Assembly (NCBI GenBank): GCA_036276235.1
Contig: DATBDZ010000176.1
Location: 1 to 40,083 of the forward strand
Reading direction: 5' to 3'
Length of the DNA: 40,083 bases
From: JANWHF01 sp036276235
Lineage (GTDB): Bacteria > Planctomycetota > Phycisphaerae > Tepidisphaerales > Tepidisphaeraceae
Part shown: positions 14,514 to 22,763 of the stretch, in pieces
How positions within the stretch are numbered: position 1 is the stretch's first letter
How the letters are laid out: every line of letters starts with the position of its first letter
The notes under the pieces: model-generated
The model's input: the letters and a program-made list of their open reading frames with translations, nothing else
What the model was told of the DNA's origin: nothing
Databases searched by the model: none
Program-made: the position numbers and the translations under genes

Positions 14514-16123
14514 AAAACGTCACGGCGATTTTATCGATGCTGCACGAAGGCGCTGGTCCCAACAGTGCCACGCGCCTATTTCGAGCCGAGCCGGTTCTCC
14601 GCTGGACGCTCAAACGCCTCGCTCGCGCGCAGCGACTGGATTCGACGGCGATCCTCTGCTGGGAAGATCAGATGGATCATGTCGCGCGCATCGCCGCCGA
14701 GGCCGAGGCCTTTGTGCTGGCCAAGGGCCCGCGCGTGCATCTGCCGGAGGTCGAATCAATCTCCGCGGCGCGGCGATGGTCCGATGGCTGGCGCGGCGGA
14801 CTTTTAAGCACCTGCGATTTTGATCTGGGCTTCTATGGACCGTGGTTTGGCGAATTGGCAGCGAAGGTGAATGCGGAGGCCGTTGTGCTGGTCGATCCGG
14901 CGGCGGCGCTCGTAGATCCCCATCTGCTCGATAGCCTGGTCATTCAAGCGGAAAATCATCCGGAGGCGCCGATCACGTTTGTGCCGGCGGCACCAGGACT
15001 AGGCGGCGCGCTGGTGAAGCGCGATCTGCTGGACAAAGTCGCCGTCACCAAAACACACATTGGCCGCTTGTTTCATTATCTGCCCGATCAGATCAGCCGC
15101 GAGCCGCTGGCCAGCGATTGGTGCGCGCCGTTGCCGACGCCGGTGGCGCGAACGACGCAGCGATTCAAGCTCGATTCCGAGCGGCAGTTGGCGCGCGTGA
15201 GCGCTGCCACCGTCAGCTTAAATGGGCAGCTCATTTCCAGCCGTGCTGAGGAGATCGTGCATCGGCTGCATGCGTGGGATGCGATCGATGCGTTGCCGCG
15301 CGAGCTGGTGCTGGAGATCAACACGCGTCGCTCGACGCGGCCGATCTTTTGGCCGGCGGCAAATCAGCCGATCGAGCGCGCGGATTTTTCGGCGCAAGCC
15401 GCGCCGGCGCTCTTCGAGCAACTGGCCCGATATGACGATGTGCGGTTGACCATTGCCGGCGTTGGCGATCCGCTTTTGCACGCTGGCGTTTTTGATTTGA
15501 TCGAGCTTGCGCGCGTTGAGGGAATCGCCTGCATTCATGTCGAGACCGATCTGCATGACATCACGCCGGAGAACGTTCGCCGACTGGCGACGATGCCGGT
15601 GGATGTGGTTTCGATGCATCTGCCGGCGGTGCTGCCGCAGACATACGCCGCGACGATGGGCGTGAATGGATATACGCGCGTGCTGGAAAACATCGGCGCC
15701 TTTCTCGCGGCCCGGCAAGGGCGCGGCGTGCCGATCCTCGTGCCGACCTTCACCAAATGCCGCCAAAATCTGGCCGAAATGGAAACGTGGTACGACCAAT
15801 GGCTGCGCGCCGTCGGCTGCGCGGTCATTCGCGGCCCAAGCGATTTCGGCGGGATGATCCCGGGTCTCGCTGTCGCTGATATGGCGCCATCGCGGCGAAG
15901 CGCCTGTAGTCGGCTGAATTCGCGGCTTACATTGCTCTGTGATGGGCGTTACGTCTCCTGCGAGCAGGATGTGCTCGGGCGGCAGCAATTGGGTGAACTG
16001 GGAACCGACTCGATTGCCGATATTTGGCAGAAGAGAATGAACGTTTTGCGAGCGGATCACCGCGCGGGCAAGTGGGCCGATCATCCCACCTGCGCCACTT
16101 GCCGCGAGTGGCATCGACCGTAG
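14510..16123 (+). CDS. Pseudo-radical-SAM/SPASM protein with NTP-transferase-like N-domain
   Basis: 537 residues, start TTG 14510 overlapping the previous stop by 4 bases, with CAGGAG at 14495-14500. N-terminal half (about 1-230): a sugar-nucleotidyltransferase-like fold (TAILSMLHEGAGPNSATRLF, LVDPAAALVDPHLLDSLV). Middle (about 262-450): a TIM-barrel-like radical-SAM region whose signature reads LEINTRRSTRPIFWP; the C-x3-C-x2-C positions are Arg274, Pro278 and Trp281, so the SAM cluster cannot form. C-terminus (about 470-537): a SPASM-like domain with Cys477, Cys484, Cys528 and Cys531, likely binding an auxiliary Fe-S cluster. It resembles the spiro-SPASM family seen beside motility glycosylation genes. 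Its role is inferred only from context. Confidence 0.75.
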   Translation: MKNVTAILSMLHEGAGPNSATRLFRAEPVLRWTLKRLARAQRLDSTAILCWEDQMDHVARIAAEAEAFVLAKGPRVHLPEVESISAARRWSDGWRGGLLSTCDFDLGFYGPWFGELAAKVNAEAVVLVDPAAALVDPHLLDSLVIQAENHPEAPITFVPAAPGLGGALVKRDLLDKVAVTKTHIGRLFHYLPDQISREPLASDWCAPLPTPVARTTQRFKLDSERQLARVSAATVSLNGQLISSRAEEIVHRLHAWDAIDALPRELVLEINTRRSTRPIFWPAANQPIERADFSAQAAPALFEQLARYDDVRLTIAGVGDPLLHAGVFDLIELARVEGIACIHVETDLHDITPENVRRLATMPVDVVSMHLPAVLPQTYAATMGVNGYTRVLENIGAFLAARQGRGVPILVPTFTKCRQNLAEMETWYDQWLRAVGCAVIRGPSDFGGMIPGLAVADMAPSRRSACSRLNSRLTLLCDGRYVSCEQDVLGRQQLGELGTDSIADIWQKRMNVLRADHRAGKWADHPTCATCREWHRP

Positions 16124-16148
16124 TGCCGAAAAGATAATGGAGTTTGCT

Positions 16149-16883
16149 GTGAAGACATTAGCTGTAATCCTCGCCCGTGCTGGAAGTGTGGGCCTGCCGC
16201 AAAAACATCTCGCGCCGCTGCTGGGCCGCCCGGTGATCTCCTACACGTTCGATCATGCGCACGCGGCCAAATCGATCACGCAAGTGGTGGTATCGAGTGA
16301 TTGTCAGACGATCCGTCGCATGGCGACGGCGGCGGGCTTCGCGGCGGTCGAGCGGCCGGCGGCCCTGGCCACCTCCGAAGCATCCGTGCAGGATGTCATG
16401 CTTCATGCGATGGAGAAAGCGCAGGCGATCGCCGACGTGCGCGCTGATATTTTTCTTGTGCTCTACGGCAACGTGCCGGTGCGGCCGGCGGGTGTAATCG
16501 ATCGCGCCGTGAAAATGCTCATCGAAACCGGCTGCGATTCGGTCCGCAGCTTTTGCCCGGTCGGCAAGTGGCATCCGGCGTGGATGTCGAAGCTCAAGGA
16601 GGATCGCGTGGTGCCGCTCTATCCGGGCAGCACGCATCGACGGCAGGATCTGGCGCCGCTGTGGCTGCACGATGGCGCGATCGTTGCCGTCACACGGGCC
16701 GCGATGCTCCGTGGGAAGGTGGATCCCGATCCGCACGCTTTCTTCGGCATGGATCGGCGCGGGTTTGAAACAGGGGCGGGCGAAACTGTGGAGATCGACG
16801 AGCTTCGCGATCTCTACTGGGCCGAGGCCGTGCTTCGCGCGGCCGCCGACCAGGCCAACCCACATCTGCGAAAGGCCTCATGA
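16149..16883 (+). CDS. CMP-nonulosonate (acylneuraminate) cytidylyltransferase, NeuA/PseF-like
   Basis: About 244 residues. It would activate a sialic-like sugar as its CMP form. The nucleotide-binding start LAVILARAGSVGLPQKHLAP corresponds to the ARxGSKGxxxKN loop, but Lys in SKG is Val and Asn in KN is His. VVVSSDCQTI, ERPAALATSEASVQDVMLHAM and EIDELRDLYWAEAVL match the family throughout, including the end. GTG 16149 is chosen because GGAG lies six bases before it; ATG 16137 in frame lacks a ribosome site. It follows the pseudo-radical-SAM gene by 25 bases and its stop overlaps the next ATG. Whether the product is CMP-Neu5Ac, CMP-Pse or CMP-Leg cannot be told. Confidence 0.85.
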   Translation: MKTLAVILARAGSVGLPQKHLAPLLGRPVISYTFDHAHAAKSITQVVVSSDCQTIRRMATAAGFAAVERPAALATSEASVQDVMLHAMEKAQAIADVRADIFLVLYGNVPVRPAGVIDRAVKMLIETGCDSVRSFCPVGKWHPAWMSKLKEDRVVPLYPGSTHRRQDLAPLWLHDGAIVAVTRAAMLRGKVDPDPHAFFGMDRRGFETGAGETVEIDELRDLYWAEAVLRAAADQANPHLRKAS

Positions 16884-17953
16884 TCTCATTTCATATCGAC
16901 GGCCAACCTATCGGCCTTGGGCATCCGACGTTTGTCATCGCCGAGATCGGCGTCAATCACGACGGCTCGGTGAACAAGGCGCTGGAGCTGGTGCGCATCG
17001 CCGCCAATTGCGGCGCATCCGCCGTCAAGCTGCAGCTCTTCCGCGCGACGACCCTCCTGCACGCGTCATCATTTCTTGCCGGCTATCAACGAGACCGCGC
17101 CGGCGAAACGACGCCGGTCGATCTGCTGCGCAAATACGAGCTGCCCACCGACGACCTGCGGCGGATCGTCAAGACGATTCGCGAGCTGAAGATGATTCCC
17201 CTGGCGACGCCCTTTTCGCCGCCGGATGTGGAAATGCTCGAGACGCTGCGCATCCCCGCCATCAAGATCGCATCACCGGATCTGATTAATCGTGTTCTCT
17301 TGCAGCGCGCCGTCTCGGCGAACCGGCCCATCCTGCTTTCGACGGGCGCATCGGACATGACGGAGATTCAAACAACCGTCGAATGGATGAAAGACTGGGG
17401 CGCGGGCTTCGCGCTGCTGCATTGCATTAGCGCCTATCCGACTCCCGCGGCGCAGGCGAATCTCTGCTGGATCAACGAACTGGCGACACAATTTGATGTG
17501 CCCGTCGGCTTCTCCGATCACACGACTGAAATGATGTCGGGCGCGTTAGCCGCGGCGGCGGGGGCGTGCATCGTCGAGCGGCATCTCACCTACGACCGCA
17601 CCGCGCGCGGCCCTGACCACGCCGCCAGCAGCGATCCGGCACATTTCGAGCGATATGTGAAGCTGATCCGCGACGCCGACACCCTGCGCGGCTCGCCCGG
17701 CAAGCAAGTTCTTGAAATCGAGCAGGACGTCCGCAATGGCAGCCGCCAGAGCCTTGTCGTTCGACGGAGCATGAAGCCCGGCGAGATCCTCCGCGAAAGC
17801 GATCTGACGGTACAGCGCCCCGGCACCGGCATCTCTCCAGCAAAGATCACCGAATTAAGCGGCCGCCGAATCCTCCAGCCGATCCAGGCCGGCGCGATGC
17901 TCGAATGGGAGATGATTTCAAATCGAACGCAGGCGCTTTCCGACGTGGCTTGA
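16880..17953 (+). CDS. N-acetylneuraminate/pseudaminate-type synthase (NeuB family)
   Basis: 357 residues, full length. The enzyme condenses phosphoenolpyruvate with a six-carbon amino sugar to form a nine-carbon nonulosonic acid. The NeuB TIM barrel (about 15-270) shows VIAEIGVNHDGSVNKALEL, AVKLQLF, LATPFS, KIASPDL, LLSTGASDM, CISAYPTP, VGFSDHT and the metal/substrate motif GPDHAAS with preceding ERH. A C-terminal SAF/antifreeze-like domain (about 288-345) shows VVRRSMKPGEILRESDL and GRRILQPIQAG. The ATG overlaps the preceding stop (ATGA), giving translational coupling. The specific product (Neu, Pse or Leg type) is not decidable; no NeuC, PseB or PseC homologue is in the window, so the precursor comes from elsewhere. 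Confidence 0.92.
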   Translation: MISFHIDGQPIGLGHPTFVIAEIGVNHDGSVNKALELVRIAANCGASAVKLQLFRATTLLHASSFLAGYQRDRAGETTPVDLLRKYELPTDDLRRIVKTIRELKMIPLATPFSPPDVEMLETLRIPAIKIASPDLINRVLLQRAVSANRPILLSTGASDMTEIQTTVEWMKDWGAGFALLHCISAYPTPAAQANLCWINELATQFDVPVGFSDHTTEMMSGALAAAAGACIVERHLTYDRTARGPDHAASSDPAHFERYVKLIRDADTLRGSPGKQVLEIEQDVRNGSRQSLVVRRSMKPGEILRESDLTVQRPGTGISPAKITELSGRRILQPIQAGAMLEWEMISNRTQALSDVA

Positions 17954-18099
17954 ACAGGGCGAAATCCAATTAAAGGTGACGCGAACCTTTATTTGAGATG
18001 GCGGTTGACATGTTTCAATTCTGACAGCTTTGTGCAACAATCCGCCGGGAAAGCCCGCGACGGTTGCGGGCGGCGTCCGCGACGATGCAGGCCGGCGAC

Positions 18100-18966
18100 A
18101 TGGCGCGTTCACAAAGATTGCGGTTGTCTGATCTGCGCCGGGTCTTCGATCTGGTGGGGGAGGTCGTCGAGATTGGCCGCGATCCGACAGCGTGGCGTAC
18201 CCATGCGTTGCGCGGAGCCGTGAAGTTGACGGGCGGGCGCGTCGGGCTGTCAATGGACATGTGTGGCACCGCGCCGGGCCAGCAGCCGATGCTGGTCGAT
18301 CCGCTCGATGTCGGGTGGGAAGGGGATGAGGCAAGTCGCCGGCGTTACTACGCTTATCACGAGTCCGGTGAAATCCGCGAAGACCCTTCCGCGCAGGCTT
18401 ATTTCCAGCAGATACAACGCACTCCGTTGCTTTCGGTCCTGCGCGGCCAGTTGGTGGATGATCAAACCTGGTACGCCTCGCCGACGGTTTCCGAAGCGCG
18501 CCGATCGGGGAATGTCGATGATTTCATCTGCTCGTCATGCGCGATCGCGCCAGGGGCGTTGCAGGGATTCATTCTCTATCGGGCTTGGGGCGCACCGTAT
18601 TTCGAAGTGCGGCAGCGGCGGCTGCTACGGTATTTTCATCTGAGTTTGTTGCGCGCGCTGCGAAAGAGCGAGGCATTGCAGCACGCGCCGGTCGAGCTGG
18701 TGGATCTTCCGCCGCGCGTGGAGCAGACGCTCGAGCTGCTGCTTGCGGGGCATAGCATGAAGCAGGTGGCGTACACGCTTGGCTTGAGCCCTCACACGGT
18801 GAATGATTACATGAAGATTCTGTATCGCCGCGCGGGGGTAAACAGCCGCGCCGAATTGCTCGGCAAATACCTCGGGCGGGGGCTCTATCACCGGCTTCTT
18901 TTGCCGCAGCCGTTGATGGCCGTTAGCCATTTCATGGACCAGAGGGGCGATTCGTCGGTCCATTAA
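18100..18966 (+). CDS. LuxR-family transcriptional regulator
   Basis: About 288 residues from ATG 18100, which has CAGG eight bases upstream; ATG 18085 and TTG 18064 are in-frame alternatives. The C-terminal helix-turn-helix (about 215-275) is clear: LPPRVEQTLELLLAGHSMKQVA, then LGLSPHTVNDYMKILYRRAGVNSRAEL, the GerE-type recognition helix with the conserved V-N-x-x-x and S-R-A-E-L end. The N-terminal 200 residues resemble no sensor that I can name, though the length fits a GAF-like or autoinducer-type domain. It lies 146 bases after the nonulosonic synthase on the same strand, so it may regulate that operon or be independent. Confidence 0.82.
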   Translation: MARSQRLRLSDLRRVFDLVGEVVEIGRDPTAWRTHALRGAVKLTGGRVGLSMDMCGTAPGQQPMLVDPLDVGWEGDEASRRRYYAYHESGEIREDPSAQAYFQQIQRTPLLSVLRGQLVDDQTWYASPTVSEARRSGNVDDFICSSCAIAPGALQGFILYRAWGAPYFEVRQRRLLRYFHLSLLRALRKSEALQHAPVELVDLPPRVEQTLELLLAGHSMKQVAYTLGLSPHTVNDYMKILYRRAGVNSRAELLGKYLGRGLYHRLLLPQPLMAVSHFMDQRGDSSVH

Positions 18967-19009
18967 GGTGCCGCGCACAAAAAACCTATCCGAATTCATA
19001 TGTTCATTG

Positions 19010-19047
19010 GGGTGCCATGTCCCACGCAAGCGTGGGACATGGCACCC
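19010..19047. terminator. Perfect hairpin after the LuxR gene
   Basis: GGGTGCCATGTCCCACGC, loop AA, and its exact complement: 18 base pairs. It lies 44 bases after the regulator stop and 127 bases from the end of the convergent LolA-like gene. There is no T-run, so it would be a structural terminator or mRNA 3' end. It shares the GGGTGCCA boundary with the repeat at 3521-3610. The rest of 18967-19173 shows nothing. Confidence 0.6.
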
Positions 19048-19173
19048 GTAACACACACGTGAATGACGAGTGAATTGGATGAGTTATCCTTGCGCGGCTC
19101 CTAAGTGCGCGACGTGCGATGCTCAACAAGCGATGCTCATTTGGGGAGAGTATCCGCCCGCGAAAGAGTCCCG

Positions 19174-19932
19174 CTACTTCTCCATCAACTCCGTCTTCCT
19201 CGACCATTCCCGCTCAACGATCGGCGGCAATTGAAATTCGGCGTCCTTCAGTCCCCCAGGCGGATTGATCTTGATGTCCGTGAGATCCGTTCGCCGTTGC
19301 TCGGTGCCGGCGGCGTCGAGCGTGTCGATGCGCACGGGCATTTGCAGCTTTTGATCCACCCAGATGTCCAGCGACTTGAATTTCGCTGCGAGAGCCGTTC
19401 CCTTTTTCGGATCGAGCTTCAGATGAATCGTGCCGGCCGGGTCATCCTTGGCGGGCGCGATGCGTGTCACGTCGAAGTTTTTATGAACGTCTTCCTTGCT
19501 CTGCCCGATCGGCAGCGGGAAGGGGCCTTCGCCCAGCTTGAGAAGGTTGATTTTTTCGCCCTCGCGTAGGACCTGCCGATTCACTTCGATCTTCTTTGGA
19601 TAGTCACGATCGACAAGCATTCGGTTGTCGAGCAAATACTCTCTCTCCTTCTTGATCGGCATAGCCACTTTGCCTCTGATGTGCTGATCGAAGACCACGT
19701 GAATTCGGGCGTCACCGTCGCTCTTCTTCTGGAACGCGACGTTGCCGGCCCAGGTGTCATCCGTGCCGAAGGCGGCGTCGGTTTGTGACATCTTCACCTT
19801 GGCGGTGAATTCCTTGAGATTCTTTCCCTGTTTATCCAGGGCGTCGAGCGTGGGATCGATCGCCGGATCATCCGCCAGCGCGGGCAGGCCCGTGAGAAGC
19901 ACCAGCAACGTCATCGCAATCCATCGCATCAT
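19174..19932 (-). CDS. LolA-like periplasmic lipoprotein-carrier protein
   Basis: 252 residues. N-terminal Sec signal MMRWIAMTLLVLLTGLPALA with likely cleavage after ALA. The mature part is beta-rich and follows the LolA/LolB-like order: an N-terminal helix (DALDKQGKNLKEFTAKVKM), strands with WAGNVAFQKKSDGDARIHV, LDNRMLVDRDYPKKIEVNRQ, then LDIWVDQKLQMPVRIDTLDAAG and a C-terminal NPPGGLKDAEFQLP. Such proteins carry hydrophobic cargo, classically lipoproteins, across the periplasm. It is probably one of several paralogues and may not be the housekeeping LolA. The start ATG at 19932 has AAAGG about four bases upstream. No transporter partner is adjacent. Confidence 0.78.
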   Translation of the reverse strand: MMRWIAMTLLVLLTGLPALADDPAIDPTLDALDKQGKNLKEFTAKVKMSQTDAAFGTDDTWAGNVAFQKKSDGDARIHVVFDQHIRGKVAMPIKKEREYLLDNRMLVDRDYPKKIEVNRQVLREGEKINLLKLGEGPFPLPIGQSKEDVHKNFDVTRIAPAKDDPAGTIHLKLDPKKGTALAAKFKSLDIWVDQKLQMPVRIDTLDAAGTEQRRTDLTDIKINPPGGLKDAEFQLPPIVEREWSRKTELMEK

Positions 19933-20062
19933 GAGCCTTTCAATACGTTAGACACGCCGCCAGATCGAAGGTTGAGCGGCCGAACGTAGAGGCAGCATCG
20001 GTGCCAAAACGTTCATTTGAGGGAATCTTATAGGCACGCTCGAAATTCTGGAACGTCCGGTC

Positions 20063-20100
20063 AGTGCCACAGATCGGCGTACTCGCCGACCTGTGGCACT
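20063..20100. repeat. TACT-loop hairpin, family E copy 2
   Basis: AGTGCCACAGATCGGCG, loop TACT, CGCCGACCTGTGGCACT: a 17-bp stem with one mismatch. This is a single-hairpin version of the inverted pair at 3521-3610. It lies between the LolA-like gene start and the end of the M56 gene, both on the minus strand. Confidence 0.88.
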
Positions 20101-20117
20101 TGCGAACAAAACAAGAG

Positions 20118-20150
20118 CGGCACGGTCCCTGCCGGTAGGGAGCCGTGCCG
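20118..20150 (-). terminator. Rho-independent-like terminator of the blaI-blaR1-like operon
   Basis: On the minus strand a CGGCACGG...TCCCT stem with a short GCCGGT-type loop is followed by CTCTTGTTTTGTT. It begins about 30 bases after the M56 peptidase stop. The T-tract is interrupted by G, so termination may be partial. Confidence 0.65.
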
Positions 20151-20179
20151 CGTGGCGCTGCTGAATCGTGGGGACCGGA

Positions 20180-22210
20180 CTAGCTTCCCTGCCGCCCGCG
20201 CGGGGCACGGTTGGAAGGCGTGGCATTCGGCTCATCCGGATTATCGTTGTGGAGACGCTTGACCTCATCGAGCAACTGCGAGAGTTGCCGCTCGACATTC
20301 GCCAGTCGGCGTTCGCGGTCGGCGTTCATCCTCGCCTGGGCGGCGTCCTTCCTGGTCTGCGCCTTGTCGCCGTCATTATTGTTGGGAACGCCCTTGGGCG
20401 GTGCATCGACCGAAGCGGAGCCGTTAGCGCCCTTGGGACGCACGCTGACGATCCGTCCGTCGCGCGTCTGCACGTCGAACTGGTTTGGATTCTTCGCCGT
20501 CGCCTGCGCCAGCTCGAGCTGTTTGAGGCGCTGCGCCGCCTGCTGAAGCTTGCGGCTCAAGTCTTGAACGTCGCGGCGGGCCTGCGCCAGCTCATCGTTG
20601 GCGTCCTTGTTATTCTTGCCGATGACGACGTATTGCCCATCCACATCGCTCTTCACGACGCTCAGCTCTTCGCGAAATTCCGTGTCCTTGTTGTTATTGA
20701 ACTGGAAATCGGTCCGCACGCGCGGCTGCGGCGAGGGTGACGCCGGCGCAACATCTTCCGGCGTTGTAAACAACGGCGCGACCGTTACCGCCACGGGCAG
20801 GGCACCCGGCTCGGGTGCCGCCGGCGGAACCGGCGTTGGCGCAGCCGGCGCCGCGCTAGCGGGCGCCTCGGGCGCGGCGGGTTTCACGTCGGATTTCTCC
20901 GCCGGCGCCGCAGCGGGCGCTGTTTCGCCCGGCTGCGCCTGATCCGTGCTTTGCGTTACGATCGGCGTCGTGCTCGTCGTTTCCGGTTTCGTTTCCGTCG
21001 TCACGCTTTGCGCCCAGGTTGGCGCGATTGAGAGTAGTAACGCTCCTGTGCCGCAGGCGGCAAAGAATCCGGTCCAGCTCATCGCCCGCGCGACATCGCC
21101 TTGCTTTAGCATGGTCAATCTCCTTCGCAAATGTCCGAACTGCCCCATCCCGCTGGCCAACAAAGGCACAGACCGCCGGACGGAGACAAAATCCACTGCT
21201 TCCAGCAGCGCGCTGGCATACTGACGAAACGAATCCGGCATCGCCCAGAGCACCCACGCATCGCAGCACTGTTCTTCCGCCTCGCGCATCTGGTGCCGCG
21301 CCCACCAGACGATCGGCAGCCACCAGTAAAGCGCGGTGACCAGCAGCTCGAGCCAGCGGACCCAGTGATCGCGCCGCCGCAGATGCGCCAGCTCGTGGAG
21401 CAGCAGCGTGTCGCGCTGCGCCGAATCGAGCCGCTCCCACAATCCCGAAGGAACCAAAACACGCGGCGAAAATCCCGCCGACCAGAGCATCGGGCAGACC
21501 GCGCCCGGAACGATCTCGATGCGCGGCGCGGCGCTCAGCCCCAATCTTCGCGAGAGCTGATCGGCCCGGCGCTGGCACGAAGTTTCCGCCGGAAGCGCGA
21601 AGCGAAGGACGCGACGAAACCGCGAGATTCGCGCAACCGACACGCCCACGTTCAGCATCGCGCCGATCGCCCAGATCGTGGCTCCGATGATCCAGGCCCA
21701 ATGCGCCCAGCGGATGGGCGTTGCGGAAGCAGTGCTCTCGGGCGCGCGGATCGTGAGAACCGGTGCATCGCTTGCGATCACATCTGAAGGAACTTCTCTA
21801 GATTCGCCCGGCGATACTTCTGATTCAGCGACCCGCAAATCGGAACGCAAGTGAGATTGCACAATGCCTCTCGGAGTCGCTTCGCCCTTCGCGGTTTGCC
21901 GATCCACGTTCGCGGCTCGACTGAACTCGTCGAGGTCCGGTGCAGACACTACGGAATCACCTGAGCGCGGTCGCGCCAACTCAAATGGCCGGACCGCAGG
22001 CGCCGCTTTCACCGCACCCTTACTCCGCTCCGCCGGCCACTGCACCGGCACCGACCAAAGCGGCGGCGTGATCAGCTTCAGCAGCACGATCACCCACAGT
22101 GCATGCGTGAGCGCGGGCTTGCGAACCAGTCGCCCGGCGACCCATGCCAGCAGGGCCGCGATGCTCGCCAGGGCGGCGTTGCTCAGCGCAATTCGCATCA
22201 ACCATTCCAT
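20180..22210 (-). CDS. M56-family membrane metallopeptidase, BlaR1-like sensor/protease
   Basis: 676 residues. Hydrophobic helices at about 10-28, 35-52, 170-195 and 385-405 frame the peptidase. The zinc motif HELAH is at about 272-276 within LLLHELAHLRRRDHW, with EAEEQCCDAW (about 306-315) as the downstream glutamate region typical of BlaR1/MecR1. The C-terminal part has no penicillin-binding sensor domain; instead it is Ala/Pro-rich (about 430-510) and then coiled coil (about 545-660), presumably periplasmic. In BlaR1 systems signal detection activates the protease, which relieves BlaI repression. The signal here is unknown. It starts 3 bases after the blaI stop, so the two are one transcript. 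Confidence 0.9.
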   Translation of the reverse strand: MEWLMRIALSNAALASIAALLAWVAGRLVRKPALTHALWVIVLLKLITPPLWSVPVQWPAERSKGAVKAAPAVRPFELARPRSGDSVVSAPDLDEFSRAANVDRQTAKGEATPRGIVQSHLRSDLRVAESEVSPGESREVPSDVIASDAPVLTIRAPESTASATPIRWAHWAWIIGATIWAIGAMLNVGVSVARISRFRRVLRFALPAETSCQRRADQLSRRLGLSAAPRIEIVPGAVCPMLWSAGFSPRVLVPSGLWERLDSAQRDTLLLHELAHLRRRDHWVRWLELLVTALYWWLPIVWWARHQMREAEEQCCDAWVLWAMPDSFRQYASALLEAVDFVSVRRSVPLLASGMGQFGHLRRRLTMLKQGDVARAMSWTGFFAACGTGALLLSIAPTWAQSVTTETKPETTSTTPIVTQSTDQAQPGETAPAAAPAEKSDVKPAAPEAPASAAPAAPTPVPPAAPEPGALPVAVTVAPLFTTPEDVAPASPSPQPRVRTDFQFNNNKDTEFREELSVVKSDVDGQYVVIGKNNKDANDELAQARRDVQDLSRKLQQAAQRLKQLELAQATAKNPNQFDVQTRDGRIVSVRPKGANGSASVDAPPKGVPNNNDGDKAQTRKDAAQARMNADRERRLANVERQLSQLLDEVKRLHNDNPDEPNATPSNRAPRGRQGS

Positions 22211-22213
22211 CGC

Positions 22214-22618
22214 TCACCCCTTCTTCCCTTTGCCGCGCGTCGGCGGCGGCGCATCGATCAGATCGCGCAGCGCCTGCCGCTGTTTCGGCGATAGCGCTTC
22301 GTTGCGGGCGAGTTGGGAAAGGATCGGCGTCATCGATCCGCCGCACAATTTGTCGGCCATCGCGCGCAATCGACGGCCGATGAGTTCATCTCGATTGACG
22401 CCCGCGGTAAACGTGTGAACAAATTCGCTGCGATCGCGCAGGACAAATCCCTTATCCTCCAATCGCTCCAGCAGTTTTTGCGCGGTGGCATATTCTGAAG
22501 CAGACCCGCCCGGATAGAGCACGCCGGCGATCTGCCGTGTGCTCGAAGTGCCGCGATCCCACAGCACCTGCATCAGCGCCAGCTCGGCCTCGGTGACATC
22601 CTGCGGTTCACGTGCCAT
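22214..22618 (-). CDS. BlaI/MecI/CopY-family winged-helix repressor
   Basis: 134 residues, family length. VTEAELALMQVLWDRGTSSTRQIAG (about 8-32) and ASEYATAQKLLERLEDKGFVLRD (about 39-61) form the winged-helix DNA-binding domain; residues about 80-125 form the dimerisation helices. It is cleaved or inactivated through its partner M56 protease in known pairs. GGAAGG lies six bases before the ATG at 22618. The perfect dyad over its own promoter (22644-22670) is the expected autoregulatory operator. The last residues (PPPTRGKGKKG) form a basic tail. Target genes beyond its own operon cannot be seen in the window. Confidence 0.93.
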   Translation of the reverse strand: MAREPQDVTEAELALMQVLWDRGTSSTRQIAGVLYPGGSASEYATAQKLLERLEDKGFVLRDRSEFVHTFTAGVNRDELIGRRLRAMADKLCGGSMTPILSQLARNEALSPKQRQALRDLIDAPPPTRGKGKKG

Positions 22619-22643
22619 GAAATGCCTTCCCTGTACTGCCGAC

Positions 22644-22670
22644 CAATTTAAGACATGGCGTCTTAGATTG
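22644..22670. promoter_or_regulatory. Probable BlaI-type operator (27-bp dyad)
   Basis: CAAT, T, TAAGAC, ATGGC, GTCTTA, G, ATTG: ten symmetric base pairs per half around a five-base centre. It lies 26 bases upstream of the blaI start and covers the spacer of the predicted promoter, the expected place for a dimeric winged-helix repressor. Confidence 0.8.
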
Positions 22671-22673
22671 CAA
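22645..22673 (-). promoter_or_regulatory. Predicted sigma-70-type promoter of the blaI operon
   Basis: On the minus strand: -35 TTGCAA, a 17-base spacer, -10 TAAATT. Transcription would begin about 20 bases before the blaI start. The match to consensus is moderate, but the spacing and the overlap with the dyad support it. Confidence 0.6.
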
Positions 22674-22763
22674 GAGGAAAATTTCTCTGTTGGGAAAGAC
22701 GGGCTCGGCCGGAAAATCTAACTGGGAAAAGTGTAAAGTTGTTGGCGGGGCTTTCGGAAGTTT

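Noticed and set aside
15218..16114. Minus-strand open frame of 298 codons
   Set aside because: Mirror of the pseudo-radical-SAM gene; no family pattern.
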